Under the pieces are notes generated by a model. The model had not been told where the DNA came from. It did not search any database and saw only the letters and a list, made by a program, of their open reading frames with translations. The position numbers and the translations under genes are program-made. Of a DNA stretch of 64,000 nt, positions 18,269 through 26,616 are shown in pieces (the stretch's first letter is position 1; each line of letters begins with the position of its first letter). The DNA is from Streptomyces sp. A1277 (GTDB lineage Bacteria > Actinomycetota > Actinomycetes > Streptomycetales > Streptomycetaceae): NCBI RefSeq assembly GCF_004795015.1, contig NZ_SSBI01000009.1, positions 62,001 to 126,000 of the forward strand, given 5' to 3'.

Positions 18269-18412
18269 CGGTAGGTGGGTGGGCGGATGGGTGGGCGGAT
18301 GGGTGGGCGGGTACGGCCCGGCAGGTAGGCAGGTAGGCAGGTAGGCAGGTAGGTAGATAGGCAGGTAGGTGGATAGGCAGGTAGGTAGGTAGGGGGCGGA
18401 GGTGGGTGGGTG
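18269..18412. repeat. G-rich short tandem repeats (GGTAGGCA / GGGTGGGCGGAT)
   Basis: Two adjoining arrays lie here. 18269-18311 has GGTGGGCGGAT-type units and 18321-18396 has runs of AGGTAGGC/AGGTAGGT. They sit between the kinase stop and the stop of the convergent RibD-like gene. The strand could form G-quadruplexes and the copy number is likely unstable. Confidence 0.85.
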
Positions 18413-18415
18413 GGA

Positions 18416-19018
18416 TCAGCGGGTGCGGTCGTAGACGAGGGACAGCGTGCCGTGCTCGCCCGCGGCCTGGCTGGCCAGTGACCACTTTCCTGCGGGCAGG
18501 CCGTCCTCGAAGAGGCGCGGCCCGCCGCCGAGGAAGAGCGGAAAGACCGTGAGAGCCAGCCGGTCGACCTGGTCGGCGGCCAGCAGTGCCTTGATGACGC
18601 TCGCGCTGGACAGGACGAGGATGTCGCCGCCCTCGGTGGCTTTGAGGTCCGTGACCACCTCGGCGGTCGGCTTGCCGACCACCGTCGTCCGCTCCCACGG
18701 GGCCTCGCCGAGAGTGGACGACAGCACCACCTTGTCGGCGCCGACAAGCCACTTCGCGAACCCCTCGTCACGCGGGTCGACGCCCTCCGCGCCGATGACG
18801 GTCGGCCAGAAGCCGAGGAATCCCTCGGCGTTGACCCGGCCGAGCAGCGCCGTCGTCGCCGGCTCCCAGAGGCTGGTCAGGTGGTCGCGGGCCACGTCGG
18901 TCACGGCGTACGGCATCACCCAGCTCATATCCAGCGGGTTGTCCGGGGCCGCGTAGTGGCCGTCGAGGGAGAGGGCCGTGTTCGTGACCACTCGTCGGCC
19001 TTCGGTCTGCTCTGTCAT
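18416..19018 (-). CDS. Dihydrofolate reductase/RibD C-terminal family protein
   Basis: This 200-residue protein matches the RibD_C/DHFR-like reductase fold common in Actinobacteria: NTALSLDGHYA at the N-terminus, LLGRVNAEGF, DILVLSSASVIKALL and LFLGGGPRLFEDG near the C-terminus. These proteins bind NADPH, but the substrates of the small stand-alone members are unknown. ATG 19018 overlaps the stop of the ArsR-SRPBCC gene (ATGA), so it is coupled to that regulator. Its stop abuts the repeat tract. Confidence 0.88.
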   Translation of the reverse strand: MTEQTEGRRVVTNTALSLDGHYAAPDNPLDMSWVMPYAVTDVARDHLTSLWEPATTALLGRVNAEGFLGFWPTVIGAEGVDPRDEGFAKWLVGADKVVLSSTLGEAPWERTTVVGKPTAEVVTDLKATEGGDILVLSSASVIKALLAADQVDRLALTVFPLFLGGGPRLFEDGLPAGKWSLASQAAGEHGTLSLVYDRTR

Positions 19019-19953
19019 GTCGCGCTCCCCGTGTCGGTCGCGGTGCCTGTGGCGGTGCCTGTGGCGGTGCCTGTGGCGGTGCCGGTGGTGTCGGTGACGG
19101 TGCCTGTGGCGGCGGCAGTGTCGGTGTTCGGGCTGGTGTCGGTGAGAGCCGCCGCCAGCTTGTCGAGGCTCTGGCCGAAGCCGATCTCGATGCCCGCTAT
19201 GAAGTCCGCCGAGTCGACGGTGCTGTCGGTGATGCGCCAGTGGACGTCGAGGTCCGTGCCCGTGTCCGTGGGCCGCAGGCCCATGTCGACGTGGGCGGTG
19301 AAGGCGAGACTGCCGTCGGGGAGCAGCGGGGACAGCCGGTAGGCGAGGTGCTCGCCCGGGCGTACGTCCTCGACCACGCCCTCGGCGCGTCCGGCGACCA
19401 GGTCGGAGTCGTCGGCGTCCTCGGCATCGCGGTACTCGTGGACGATCCGCCCTCCGGGCCGCGCCTCGAAGACGAGCTCGGAGACGCGGAGGTCGTCGGG
19501 CGTCCACCAGAGGGCGAGCAGGGGCGTCTCGGCGAGGTGGCGCCAGACCAGCTCGGGGCGCCCGGTCAGCGGCCGGTGGAACCGGAACGAGCGGCCGTCG
19601 GCCCATCCCCACTCCCTCGCGGCGAGCCGTTCCGCGTCCAGGCTGAGCCCGTAGCGGTCGTACGTCGTGTGCGGGCCGCCGGACTGGTCCGCGGTGTCGG
19701 CGAGCCGGCCGAGCGCAGCCGCCAGATCCCGCAGGGGGCCGGGCTTGAGGGCGTAGATGCGGCGCTGGCCGGTGCGCCGGGACGTCACCACACCGGCGCG
19801 CTCCAGAGTCTGCAGGTGCTTGGTGGTCTGCGGCTGACGCGCCTGGGCCAGCTGGGCGAGCACGCCGACCGAGCGGGGCTGTTCGGCCAGCAGACCGACC
19901 AGGCGCCAGCGCGCCGGATCGGCCAGTGCGGTCAGGTGTGCGAGTGCGTCCAT
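19015..19953 (-). CDS. ArsR-type HTH fused to SRPBCC (AHSA1) domain
   Basis: In this 312-residue protein the first 85 residues are an ArsR winged HTH (LADPARWRLVGLLAEQPRSVGVLAQL..QTTKHLQTLERAGVV). Residues about 120-270 are a START/SRPBCC ligand-binding domain (GRPELVWRHLAETPLLALWWTPDDL...GGRIVHEYRD). The last 40 residues are a low-complexity Thr-Gly-Thr-Ala tail encoded by tandem repeats. Fusion of both parts in one chain is less common than separate genes. It likely represses its own operon with the RibD-like gene through the inverted repeats at 19959-20000, releasing on binding a hydrophobic ligand. Confidence 0.88.
   Translation of the reverse strand: MDALAHLTALADPARWRLVGLLAEQPRSVGVLAQLAQARQPQTTKHLQTLERAGVVTSRRTGQRRIYALKPGPLRDLAAALGRLADTADQSGGPHTTYDRYGLSLDAERLAAREWGWADGRSFRFHRPLTGRPELVWRHLAETPLLALWWTPDDLRVSELVFEARPGGRIVHEYRDAEDADDSDLVAGRAEGVVEDVRPGEHLAYRLSPLLPDGSLAFTAHVDMGLRPTDTGTDLDVHWRITDSTVDSADFIAGIEIGFGQSLDKLAAALTDTSPNTDTAAATGTVTDTTGTATGTATGTATGTATDTGSAT
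19042..19113. repeat. 12-bp tandem repeat inside the ArsR-SRPBCC gene
   Basis: GGTGCCTGTGGC is repeated exactly three times at 19042-19077, then in diverged form to about 19113. It encodes the Thr-Gly-Thr-Ala tail. The unit is a multiple of three, so copy-number changes keep the frame. Confidence 0.85.
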
Positions 19954-19958
19954 GACTA

Positions 19959-20000
19959 CGAGTATTCTTCATCAGGAATATTCGTGTCAAGGAATACTCG
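19959..20000. promoter_or_regulatory. Operator of the ArsR-SRPBCC gene
   Basis: CGAGTATTC (19959-19967) and GAATACTCG (19992-20000) form a perfect inverted repeat around an inner palindrome GAATATTC (19976-19983), just 5 bp before the start codon. The AT-rich sequence stands out from its surroundings and fits an ArsR-type autoregulatory site. Confidence 0.65.
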
Positions 20001-20061
20001 AACCTTCTTTCCTGTCCCTTCGGGGCCGGGAGTGGCGGGGCGCAGGTCGCTTTCGCGCGAT

Positions 20062-20312
20062 GTCACGTCTGGGGCCCGGAGGGCACGGGCGCGCGGTTCG
20101 CGCACGGCTGGGTGACAGCGGTGGACGCACAGGCCCGGACGGTGCGGGTCGACGACGACCGCGTTTTGCCGTACGACACGCTGGTGTACGCGCTGGGCGG
20201 GGTCGCCGACACGTCGGCGGTGCCGGGGGCCGAGAACCAGGCGTACACCCTGAGCAGCGTCCGGGACGCGGAGTTGCTCCGTACGACGTGGGCGCGCGGT
20301 AGCACCGTGCCG
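20062..20312 (+). pseudogene. Internal fragment of an NADH-dehydrogenase-like flavoprotein
   Basis: The frame reads EGTGARFAHGWVTAVD, then LPYDTLVYALGGVADTSAVPG and SSVRDAELL. This is the middle of a type II NADH dehydrogenase-like pyridine-nucleotide oxidoreductase. Neither the N-terminal FAD-binding motif nor the C-terminal half is present, so only about 80 of about 400 residues remain. Confidence 0.75.
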
Positions 20313-20357
20313 GGGCCTGCGGGCCCTGCGCGAACCGGCAGGGGCGACGGCTGTACG

Positions 20358-21042
20358 TCAGGCGGAGGCTGAGGCGGGCGGCAACGCGCCGAGAACGGCC
20401 GCGAGGCCGTGCGGGTCGCGGCGGGCGATGTTGTGACCCACGGGGATCTCGTGAACCCGCCAAGCCGAGTCGTCGCGCAGCCGCTCGGTCAGGGTCACGA
20501 ACGGGCTGCCCGGCCACGCGCCTCCGCTGATGAACGTGCGGCGGGGTCCGCGGCCTGGGTTGCCACCCAACCTGATGGTCTGGACGAAGCTGGCCAGCGG
20601 GTGCGGTCGCGCGCGGGGATCGAGTCCTTCGGGGACCGCGACCCCATCGGCCGTCGGCGCGGGCGCCGGCTATGAACAGTTCCCGGAAGGTGTCACTGGT
20701 CAAGGACCAACAGGAATCCCCGTCGTCCGGGACATACGCGTCCATGAAGACGAGCTGATCGAGGCGGTCGCCGAGCTGGTCCGCGACACCGGCGATCACC
20801 ATCCCGGCGTAGCTGTGCCCGCACAGCGCGAGGGGCGTTCCGTCGCCACGGTCGATGATCTCGGCCACCTGGGCGATATGAGTGTCGAGGTTCGGCGCAC
20901 GGTCCGCATCGACCGGGCCGTCCGGCTCCAGCCCCTCCAGGGTCACCGCCTCGACGTGGTGCCCGTCCCGGCGCAGCTCGGCAGCCACCGAGTCGAACGC
21001 CCACCCGCCTTGCCAACCCCCGGGCACCATCACGAACTTCAT
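20358..21042 (-). pseudogene. Alpha/beta hydrolase gene with a frameshift
   Basis: The ATG at 21042 opens a typical small alpha/beta hydrolase (MKFVMVPGGWQGGWAFD; nucleophile elbow LCGHSYAGMV near residue 96). About 120 codons in, near 20655-20665, the reading moves by one base. After the shift the expected sequence resumes (VAVPEGLDPR..., then RTFISGGAWPGSPF and the His in VGHNIARRDP) and ends at TGA 20358. All catalytic residues exist across the two frames, so it is either a recently broken gene or a sequencing error in a GC tract. Confidence 0.8.
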
Positions 21043-21068
21043 CGCGTCATCCTAGGCCGAGCCGAATC

Positions 21069-21133
21069 CGACGTGTCCCGCCGACGTGTGCCGCCGACGT
21101 GTGCCGCCGACGTGTGCCGCCGACGTGTGCCGC
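21069..21133. repeat. 12-bp tandem repeat (CGACGTGTGCCG), about 5 copies
   Basis: The unit CGACGTGTGCCG is repeated five times, the first copy with a C in place of G. It lies between the hydrolase start and the DUF305 gene. Confidence 0.9.
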
Positions 21134-21146
21134 TGGTGATCGGCGG

Positions 21147-21180
21147 CTCGTACGATGGAGGTGTTCGGCCTCGTACGATG
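21147..21180. promoter_or_regulatory. Twin CTCGTACGATG boxes before the DUF305 gene
   Basis: CTCGTACGATG occurs at 21147-21157 and 21170-21180, 23 bp apart. Each contains the palindrome TCGTACGA. Two evenly spaced palindromes ahead of a gene suggest a dimer-pair operator. No cognate regulator is adjacent. Confidence 0.45.
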
Positions 21181-21207
21181 AGGCGGTGACCGTGCGCACC
21201 CCAGGGC

Positions 21208-21672
21208 ATGATCCCCCGCCACCGCCAGGCCGTTCGGATGGCCGGCCTCGCACCGGACCGCACCCGGTCGGCCGAGGTGAGGAAGCTCGCGGCGGACATC
21301 AAGAAGGCCCAGGCCCCCGAGATCGAGACACTGTCGGGGTGGCTGACCTCCTGGGGCGAGACCGTGCCCTCCGAGAGCGCCACGGACCACTCCACGCACG
21401 GCACGCACGGCACGCACGGCATGGACGGCATGGACGGCATGGACGGCATGATGACCGGCGACGACGTGGACACGCTGGAGAAGGCGACGGGCACGGCGTT
21501 CGACACCGCCTTCCTCCAGATGATGATCAAGCACCACGAAGGCGCGGTGGACATGGCCAGGACCGAGCAGGCCCACGGCGCCTACGCCCCGGTCAAGAAG
21601 ATGGCCGGCCGGATCATCACCTCGCGGAGCGCGGAGACCGAGCAGATGAACCGGCTCCTCGGCAAGAGCTGA
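21208..21672 (+). pseudogene. DUF305 domain protein, 5'-truncated
   Basis: The 154-codon frame begins inside the first DUF305 metal motif: the usual MIPHHRQAV reads MIPRHRQAV here, and the codons just before it (QGMIP) continue the family match only briefly. The signal peptide and first helices are lost. A His/Met-rich spacer made of HGT and MDG repeats follows, then the second motif MMIKHHEGAVDMA. DUF305 proteins are secreted, copper-associated ferritin-like bundles, and without export this copy is unlikely to work normally. It could still be translated from ATG 21208. A strong terminator follows. Confidence 0.7.
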
Positions 21673-21700
21673 CACCCTCTCGCTGCGGGAGGGCGCAGCA

Positions 21701-21732
21701 ACAGCCCGCCCGGGCAGGACCGGGCGGGCTGT
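21701..21732 (+). terminator. Hairpin terminator after the DUF305 gene
   Basis: A 13-bp perfect stem (arms ACAGCCCGCCCGG and CCGGGCGGGCTGT, loop GCAGGA) starts 29 bp after the stop. Confidence 0.75.
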
Positions 21733-21980
21733 GGAGAGGGCTCCCGGTCGTCATGACCCGTGTGTCGCACTCCCGAGGATGCCGCACGCGGGCATGAGCA
21801 TGGACACAGAACCGCTGGAGTGCGGGTGGAGCGGCGGTGCGAGGGCCGCTCCCGCCTCCGCCGCCATCTGGCGTCCTGGCAACGCTCTGGGCTTCGTACG
21901 CCCCTGCAAGGCCGCGCCTACCTGCGGCTACAGCAGGACTCCAGCCGGTCCGGAGATTCCTTCGAGCGCCTTCTGCCAGC

Positions 21981-22004
21981 GTCTTGGCAATGTCTTGCCA
22001 AGAC
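21981..22004. promoter_or_regulatory. 10-bp inverted repeat ahead of the NRPS-like gene
   Basis: GTCTTGGCAA and TTGCCAAGAC are perfectly inverted around TGTC, 30 bp upstream of the ribosome site of the NRPS-like gene. A related single half (GTCCTGGCAA) occurs about 110 bp earlier. It could be a repressor site or an RNA hairpin in the leader. The remaining gap from 21733 holds nothing else. Confidence 0.5.
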
Positions 22005-22048
22005 GGGAACCGGCAGGACGGAAGTCGCAGTCGAAGGAGCGCGCCACG

Positions 22049-25000
22049 ATGTCCATCCCCGGTCTCATCGAGCAGCAGGTCGCCGCACGCCCCGACGCGA
22101 TCGCCGTCCACACGCCCGGACACCCCGGCGACGACGTCTCCCTGACCTACCGTGAGCTCAGCCGCGCGGCCAACCGGCTCGCCCGGCACCTCGTGGCGCG
22201 GGGCATCGGCCGGGGCGACCGGGTGGCGGCGAGCCTGCGCCCCGGCCCCCTGCTCGTGACGGCGCTGCTGGCCGTCCTGCGGACCGGGGCCGCGTACGTG
22301 GCGCTCGACCCGGCCGATCCGCTCGCGCACCGCCGGTTCGTCGTACGCGACAGCGCGGCCCGTACCGTCCTGGCCGAAGCCGCGGACGCCTCCGACTACG
22401 CGGGCCTGCCGGCCGTCCTCCTCACCCCGCACGCGGCGGCGTTGGAAAGCGGTGAGCAGTTGCACCTGGTCTCCCCGTGCTCCGGCGACGACCCCGCGTA
22501 CGTCTGCTACACCTCCGGCTCAGGCTCCGGCTCGGGTGGGGGCCCGGCGGTCGGTGTCGTCGTGCCGCGCCGGGCGCTGGACGAACTGCTGCGGCCCGGG
22601 GCCGCCTTCCGGCCCGGCCGGGACGATGTCGTCGCGCAGACCGCGAGCCCCGCGTCCGCCGCGAGCGTGTTCGAGATCTGGGCGACGCTGGGCGCAGGTG
22701 CCCGGCTGACCGTCCTGTCCTCGGACGTCGTCGCCGGCCCCGAGCGTCTGCGGCGCGCCCTCGTGGACCACGGGGTCACGGCCGCCCTGCTGACGGCCGC
22801 GCGGTTCCGCCGGGTCGTCCGGGACCGCCCCGACGCGTTCGGCTCGCTGCGCACCCTGCTCGTCGGTGGCGGGGTCTGCGATCCGCACCAGGTGCGGCGG
22901 GTCCTGCGGGCCGGACCGCCCCGGCGGCTGCTCCAGGTGTACGGGGTGGCGGAGACGGCCGCGTTCGCCCTCTGCCACGCGGTCACCGGCGCGGCGGCGG
23001 ACCTGGACGGCGCCATCCCCCTCGGCCGGCCCGTGGGGGCCACCGCCGCCGTGGTCGTCGGCGCCCACGGCCTGCCCGCCGAACCGGGCACCGTCGGCGA
23101 GCTGCTGCTCGGCGGGCCCGCCCTCGCGGACGGGCCCCTCGGCCGGCCGGAGCCGGGCGCGCGGCGCTTCGTCGAGGACCGGTTCACCGGTGTCGGCGGG
23201 CGGCTGCTGCGGACCGGCGACAAGGTGCTGCTGCGCACGGACGGTGCGCTGGAGTACGCGGGCCGGGTGGACGACCACGTCACCCTGCACGGCCTGCGCG
23301 CCGACCTCCGCGAGGTCGAGTCCCTGCTCACCGCCCACCCCGGCGTCTGCGAAGCGGTGGTGACCGTACACACCGACGCGGACGGCGAACGGCGCCTGGT
23401 GGGGCATGTGGTGCCGGTCCTGGCCGGTCGCGGCGAGGAGGACGACGAGCGTGTGCCGACCGGGGTGCACGCGGGCGCGGGCGGTGCGGATGCGGACGGG
23501 ACGGCTCCGAGCGGGACGGCTCCGGGCGGGACGGCTTCGGGCGGGACGGCTCCGGGCGGGACGGCTCCGGGCGGAGCGGTTTCAGCCGGCGTGACTACGG
23601 CCGGCGTGACTACGGCCGGCGTCGCTTCTGCCGGAGCGGGGTCTGCCGGGACAGTTTCAGCCGGGGCGCTCCCGGCCGCGCGGCCGGTGGCTGCCGGGCC
23701 CGTCGTGTCGGACCGTACCGTGCCCCTCGACACCGCCCTGCGCGGCTACCTCCACCAGCGGCTGCCCGACGGGCTGGTGCCGTCGGCGCTGGTGCTCCAC
23801 CGCGAACTGCCGCTGAACACCGAGGGTCTGGTCGACCGCGCCGCCCTGCCCGCGCCCGGTCCGGCGCCGGCCATGACGCCCGGGACGCCGCCGGGCACGC
23901 CGCTCCAGGAGATCGTGCGGGATCTGTTCGCCGAGGTGCTGGGGCTGCCGCGCCGGCTGATCGACGCCGACTGCGACTTCTTCGCCGTGGGCGGGCACGC
24001 GTCGGCGGCGGCGCGGCTGCTGGAGCGTGTACGCGAGACGCTGGGCGCCGGTCCGGCGGACCCGGCCGCGCTCCGCGCCGCGCCGACCCCGGCCGCGTTG
24101 GCCGCCCTGGTGGGCGAGATCCCCGCCGCCGTGATCGGGCCGGGCACGCCCCAGTCGGCGTCGTGCACTTCCGGTACGGACAGTGTCGTGCTGGCGTTCC
24201 GGCTGCGCGGGCCGCTCGACGTGCGGGTGCTGGACGAGGCGCTGACCGTGCTGGGGCGCCGGCACGGGGTGCTGCGCAACTCCCGTACCGGGAACGCCGG
24301 AACCCGGCTGCGGTCCCTGGCCCCGGACGACCACCTGCTGGAGCTGGCGCTGCCCGCCGCCGATGTGGACCTGTGGTCGCAGCTGCCGCTCGCCGCCGAT
24401 CTGGCCAGCGTCCACCGGGAGCTGGCCGCCGGGGGCGCCCCTTCACCGGACCGGGAACTCGTGCGGTACGCGCCTCGTTCCCCGTACGGCGACCGGGCAC
24501 CGACCGGGCTGCCCGGCAGCGGTCCCCGGCGCTTCGACACGGCCCCCGGCCGGCTCGACCTGGACCTGGACGAGGCCCTGCACGCGCGGCTCACCCGGTT
24601 CGCGGCCGCGCACGGGGCCACGGTCTTCATGGTGGTGCACGCCGCGCTCACCGCCGTCCTGCACCAGCTGGGCAAGGCCGGCGAGATCACCGTCGCCGCC
24701 CCGGTCCCGGCCCGCGACAACGCCACCCTGCGGGGCGCTGTCGGCGCGTACGGGCGAGTGCTCGCGCTGACCGTGGACGCCTCGGACGACCCGGCCTTCG
24801 GCGAGCTGGTGCGCCGGGCGCGGGAGCGGGACCTGACGGCGTACCGCAGCGCGCAGGCCCCTCTCGCGGGCGCGGGGGGCGTCGCCCTCACGGTCCTCCA
24901 GGACGCGACGGCCGGCCAGTTCGCTTCGGGTCCGCTCACCGTGCAGCCGGAGGGTGCCGGTCTTGCCCTGCCCGCCACCGATGTCGGCTTCACTCTGACG

Positions 25001-26545
25001 GAGCGGCAGAGCCGGGCGGGTGCACCGGCGGGCATCTCGTTGACGACCACCTACCGGCGCGAGACGGTCGGCGAGACCGTGGCCGCCACGCTGACCGACC
25101 GGCTCGTCGCCCTGCTCGCGGCGGCCCTGGACCGTCCGGACGCGGTGCTGAGCGCGCTGGTACCGGCCGGGCGGCCGGCGGTCCGGGAGGGGGTGTGGGA
25201 GGCCGGCCGCCACGAACTGCCCGCGACGACCGTGGCCGAGCTGTTCGCGGAACGGGTGCGGAGCGCGCCCAGAGCCGTGGCGCTGTCCGGTGCGATGGGG
25301 GTCGGCGGTGCAGATGGTGCGGCTGGTGAGGACGGTGTCTCTCGTGAGGGCGGCGCTCCGGCCGTCTCCGTCATGGATTACGCCGAGCTCGACTTCCGTT
25401 CCGATCTGCTGGCGCACGCCCTGGTCGCGCACGGCGCGGGTGCCGGCGCCACGGTCCTGACCGCGCTGTCCTCGCCCACCGGGTTCGCGGTGGCCGCGCT
25501 CGCCATCGCGAAGACCGGGGCGGCGTGCGTACCGGTCGATCCCGCGCAGAAGCTGCCCGCTTCGGTGCGGCCGGTGGCGGTGCTGCTCGACGAGACCGCC
25601 GACCTGCTGCTGGAGCAGACGCCGGGCGCCGCCCGCCTGGTACGCGACGAGGCCGCCGATCTGCTGCCCGCCGACGGGAAGTGGCCGCTGGAGGAAGGCG
25701 ACCGTACGCGTCCGCTGAGCGCCGGCGACCCGGTGCTGTGGGCACTGGGCGCGGCGGGGGCGGCGGGCTGGGGTGGTGCGACCGTGGTGGGCAGCGGGCC
25801 CGTCGTCGCGGCGACGCTGGCCGAGCCGGTCGACGCCGCCTGGCTGGTACGCGGCTACCCGGACGCCGACGCCACCATCGGCCTGCTGGGCGCGCTGGTG
25901 CGCGGCGTCCAGGTGCACATCCCGGACCGCTCCCTGCGGCACGCCGTACCGCAGGAGCTACTGCGGTGGCTGCGCGAGCGCGACGCCCGGATGCTGCTCG
26001 GCGGCAGCGACGAGGTGCTCGTCGCGCTGGTCGCGCTCGCCGGCGAGGAGCGGTTGCCGCTGCTCACCAGCGGCGGCTGGGCCGAAGGCCACCTGGTCGT
26101 CGAGCACCTGGCCACGGGGGCGGCCCGGCCCGCCCCGGGCTACCGGGCGTACGTCCTGGACGCCCGGCTGCGGCCGGTGGCCCCGGGTACGGTCGGTGCG
26201 CTGTACGTGGCCGGGGCGGGCGTGGCCCTCGGTTACGCCGGCGCCCCCGCCGCCACCGGTGAGCGCTTCCTGCCCGATCCCTTCGCCGGTGCGGGGGCCA
26301 CCGCCCGCATGTGGCGCACGGGCCGGGCGGCCCGGCTGGACGCGGACGGCACCCTCACGGTCCTCGAAGGCCCGGCCCCGGACGACCCGTTCGCCGGCGC
26401 ACCGGCGACCTTCGTGGTGGTCGGCGACGACTCGGGGCGCCGCGCCCTGTGGCCGGCGTCGGCGCCGGTCCCGGCCGGCTGGTCGCAGGTCCGTGCGGAG
26501 AGCCGGTACGAGTGGTGCCCGGACCACTTGGACGAGTTGCCGTGA
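22049..26545 (+). CDS. Degenerate NRPS-like protein, A*-T*-C*-A*-MbtH layout
   Basis: This is a 1,498-residue protein. Residues 1-480 resemble an adenylation domain (LTYRELSRAANRLARHL; VYGVAETAAF; LLRTGDKVLL), but the phosphate loop reads YTSGSGSGSGGG and the A10 lysine is lost (NTEGLVDR). A Gly/Thr/Ala repeat linker (about 480-560) and a carrier-like unit follow, where the phosphopantetheine Ser is Ala 651 (GGHAS). Residues about 690-1050 resemble a condensation domain without HHxxxDG, and about 1060-1430 a second damaged A domain. The end (1444-1498) matches MbtH proteins (ALWPASAPVPAGW). ATG 22049 has AAGGAG 9 nt upstream. The frame is fully open with normal codon bias, which suggests selection for a non-catalytic role. 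Confidence 0.8.
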   Translation: MSIPGLIEQQVAARPDAIAVHTPGHPGDDVSLTYRELSRAANRLARHLVARGIGRGDRVAASLRPGPLLVTALLAVLRTGAAYVALDPADPLAHRRFVVRDSAARTVLAEAADASDYAGLPAVLLTPHAAALESGEQLHLVSPCSGDDPAYVCYTSGSGSGSGGGPAVGVVVPRRALDELLRPGAAFRPGRDDVVAQTASPASAASVFEIWATLGAGARLTVLSSDVVAGPERLRRALVDHGVTAALLTAARFRRVVRDRPDAFGSLRTLLVGGGVCDPHQVRRVLRAGPPRRLLQVYGVAETAAFALCHAVTGAAADLDGAIPLGRPVGATAAVVVGAHGLPAEPGTVGELLLGGPALADGPLGRPEPGARRFVEDRFTGVGGRLLRTGDKVLLRTDGALEYAGRVDDHVTLHGLRADLREVESLLTAHPGVCEAVVTVHTDADGERRLVGHVVPVLAGRGEEDDERVPTGVHAGAGGADADGTAPSGTAPGGTASGGTAPGGTAPGGAVSAGVTTAGVTTAGVASAGAGSAGTVSAGALPAARPVAAGPVVSDRTVPLDTALRGYLHQRLPDGLVPSALVLHRELPLNTEGLVDRAALPAPGPAPAMTPGTPPGTPLQEIVRDLFAEVLGLPRRLIDADCDFFAVGGHASAAARLLERVRETLGAGPADPAALRAAPTPAALAALVGEIPAAVIGPGTPQSASCTSGTDSVVLAFRLRGPLDVRVLDEALTVLGRRHGVLRNSRTGNAGTRLRSLAPDDHLLELALPAADVDLWSQLPLAADLASVHRELAAGGAPSPDRELVRYAPRSPYGDRAPTGLPGSGPRRFDTAPGRLDLDLDEALHARLTRFAAAHGATVFMVVHAALTAVLHQLGKAGEITVAAPVPARDNATLRGAVGAYGRVLALTVDASDDPAFGELVRRARERDLTAYRSAQAPLAGAGGVALTVLQDATAGQFASGPLTVQPEGAGLALPATDVGFTLTERQSRAGAPAGISLTTTYRRETVGETVAATLTDRLVALLAAALDRPDAVLSALVPAGRPAVREGVWEAGRHELPATTVAELFAERVRSAPRAVALSGAMGVGGADGAAGEDGVSREGGAPAVSVMDYAELDFRSDLLAHALVAHGAGAGATVLTALSSPTGFAVAALAIAKTGAACVPVDPAQKLPASVRPVAVLLDETADLLLEQTPGAARLVRDEAADLLPADGKWPLEEGDRTRPLSAGDPVLWALGAAGAAGWGGATVVGSGPVVAATLAEPVDAAWLVRGYPDADATIGLLGALVRGVQVHIPDRSLRHAVPQELLRWLRERDARMLLGGSDEVLVALVALAGEERLPLLTSGGWAEGHLVVEHLATGAARPAPGYRAYVLDARLRPVAPGTVGALYVAGAGVALGYAGAPAATGERFLPDPFAGAGATARMWRTGRAARLDADGTLTVLEGPAPDDPFAGAPATFVVVGDDSGRRALWPASAPVPAGWSQVRAESRYEWCPDHLDELP

Positions 26546-26564
26546 GGGGGCGGGCATCCCTTGA

Positions 26565-26582
26565 CCTCAAGCGCGCTTGAGG
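26565..26582. promoter_or_regulatory. SoxR-type box
   Basis: CCTCAAGCGCGCTTGAGG is a perfect 18-bp palindrome. It matches the enterobacterial soxS operator except for the central four bases, and is preceded by TTGACC as a -35 overlapping it, as in MerR-family promoters. It sits 35 bp before the truncated NTF2-like gene. The -10 region downstream is poor. Confidence 0.6.
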
Positions 26583-26616
26583 GAAAAGCCGCCTTCCGCT
26601 CCTGGATACCGAAGCG

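Noticed and set aside
18321..18396. Regularly repeated units suggesting a CRISPR array
   Set aside because: The repeats are 8-12 bp, directly contiguous and without unique spacers, and there are no cas genes nearby.
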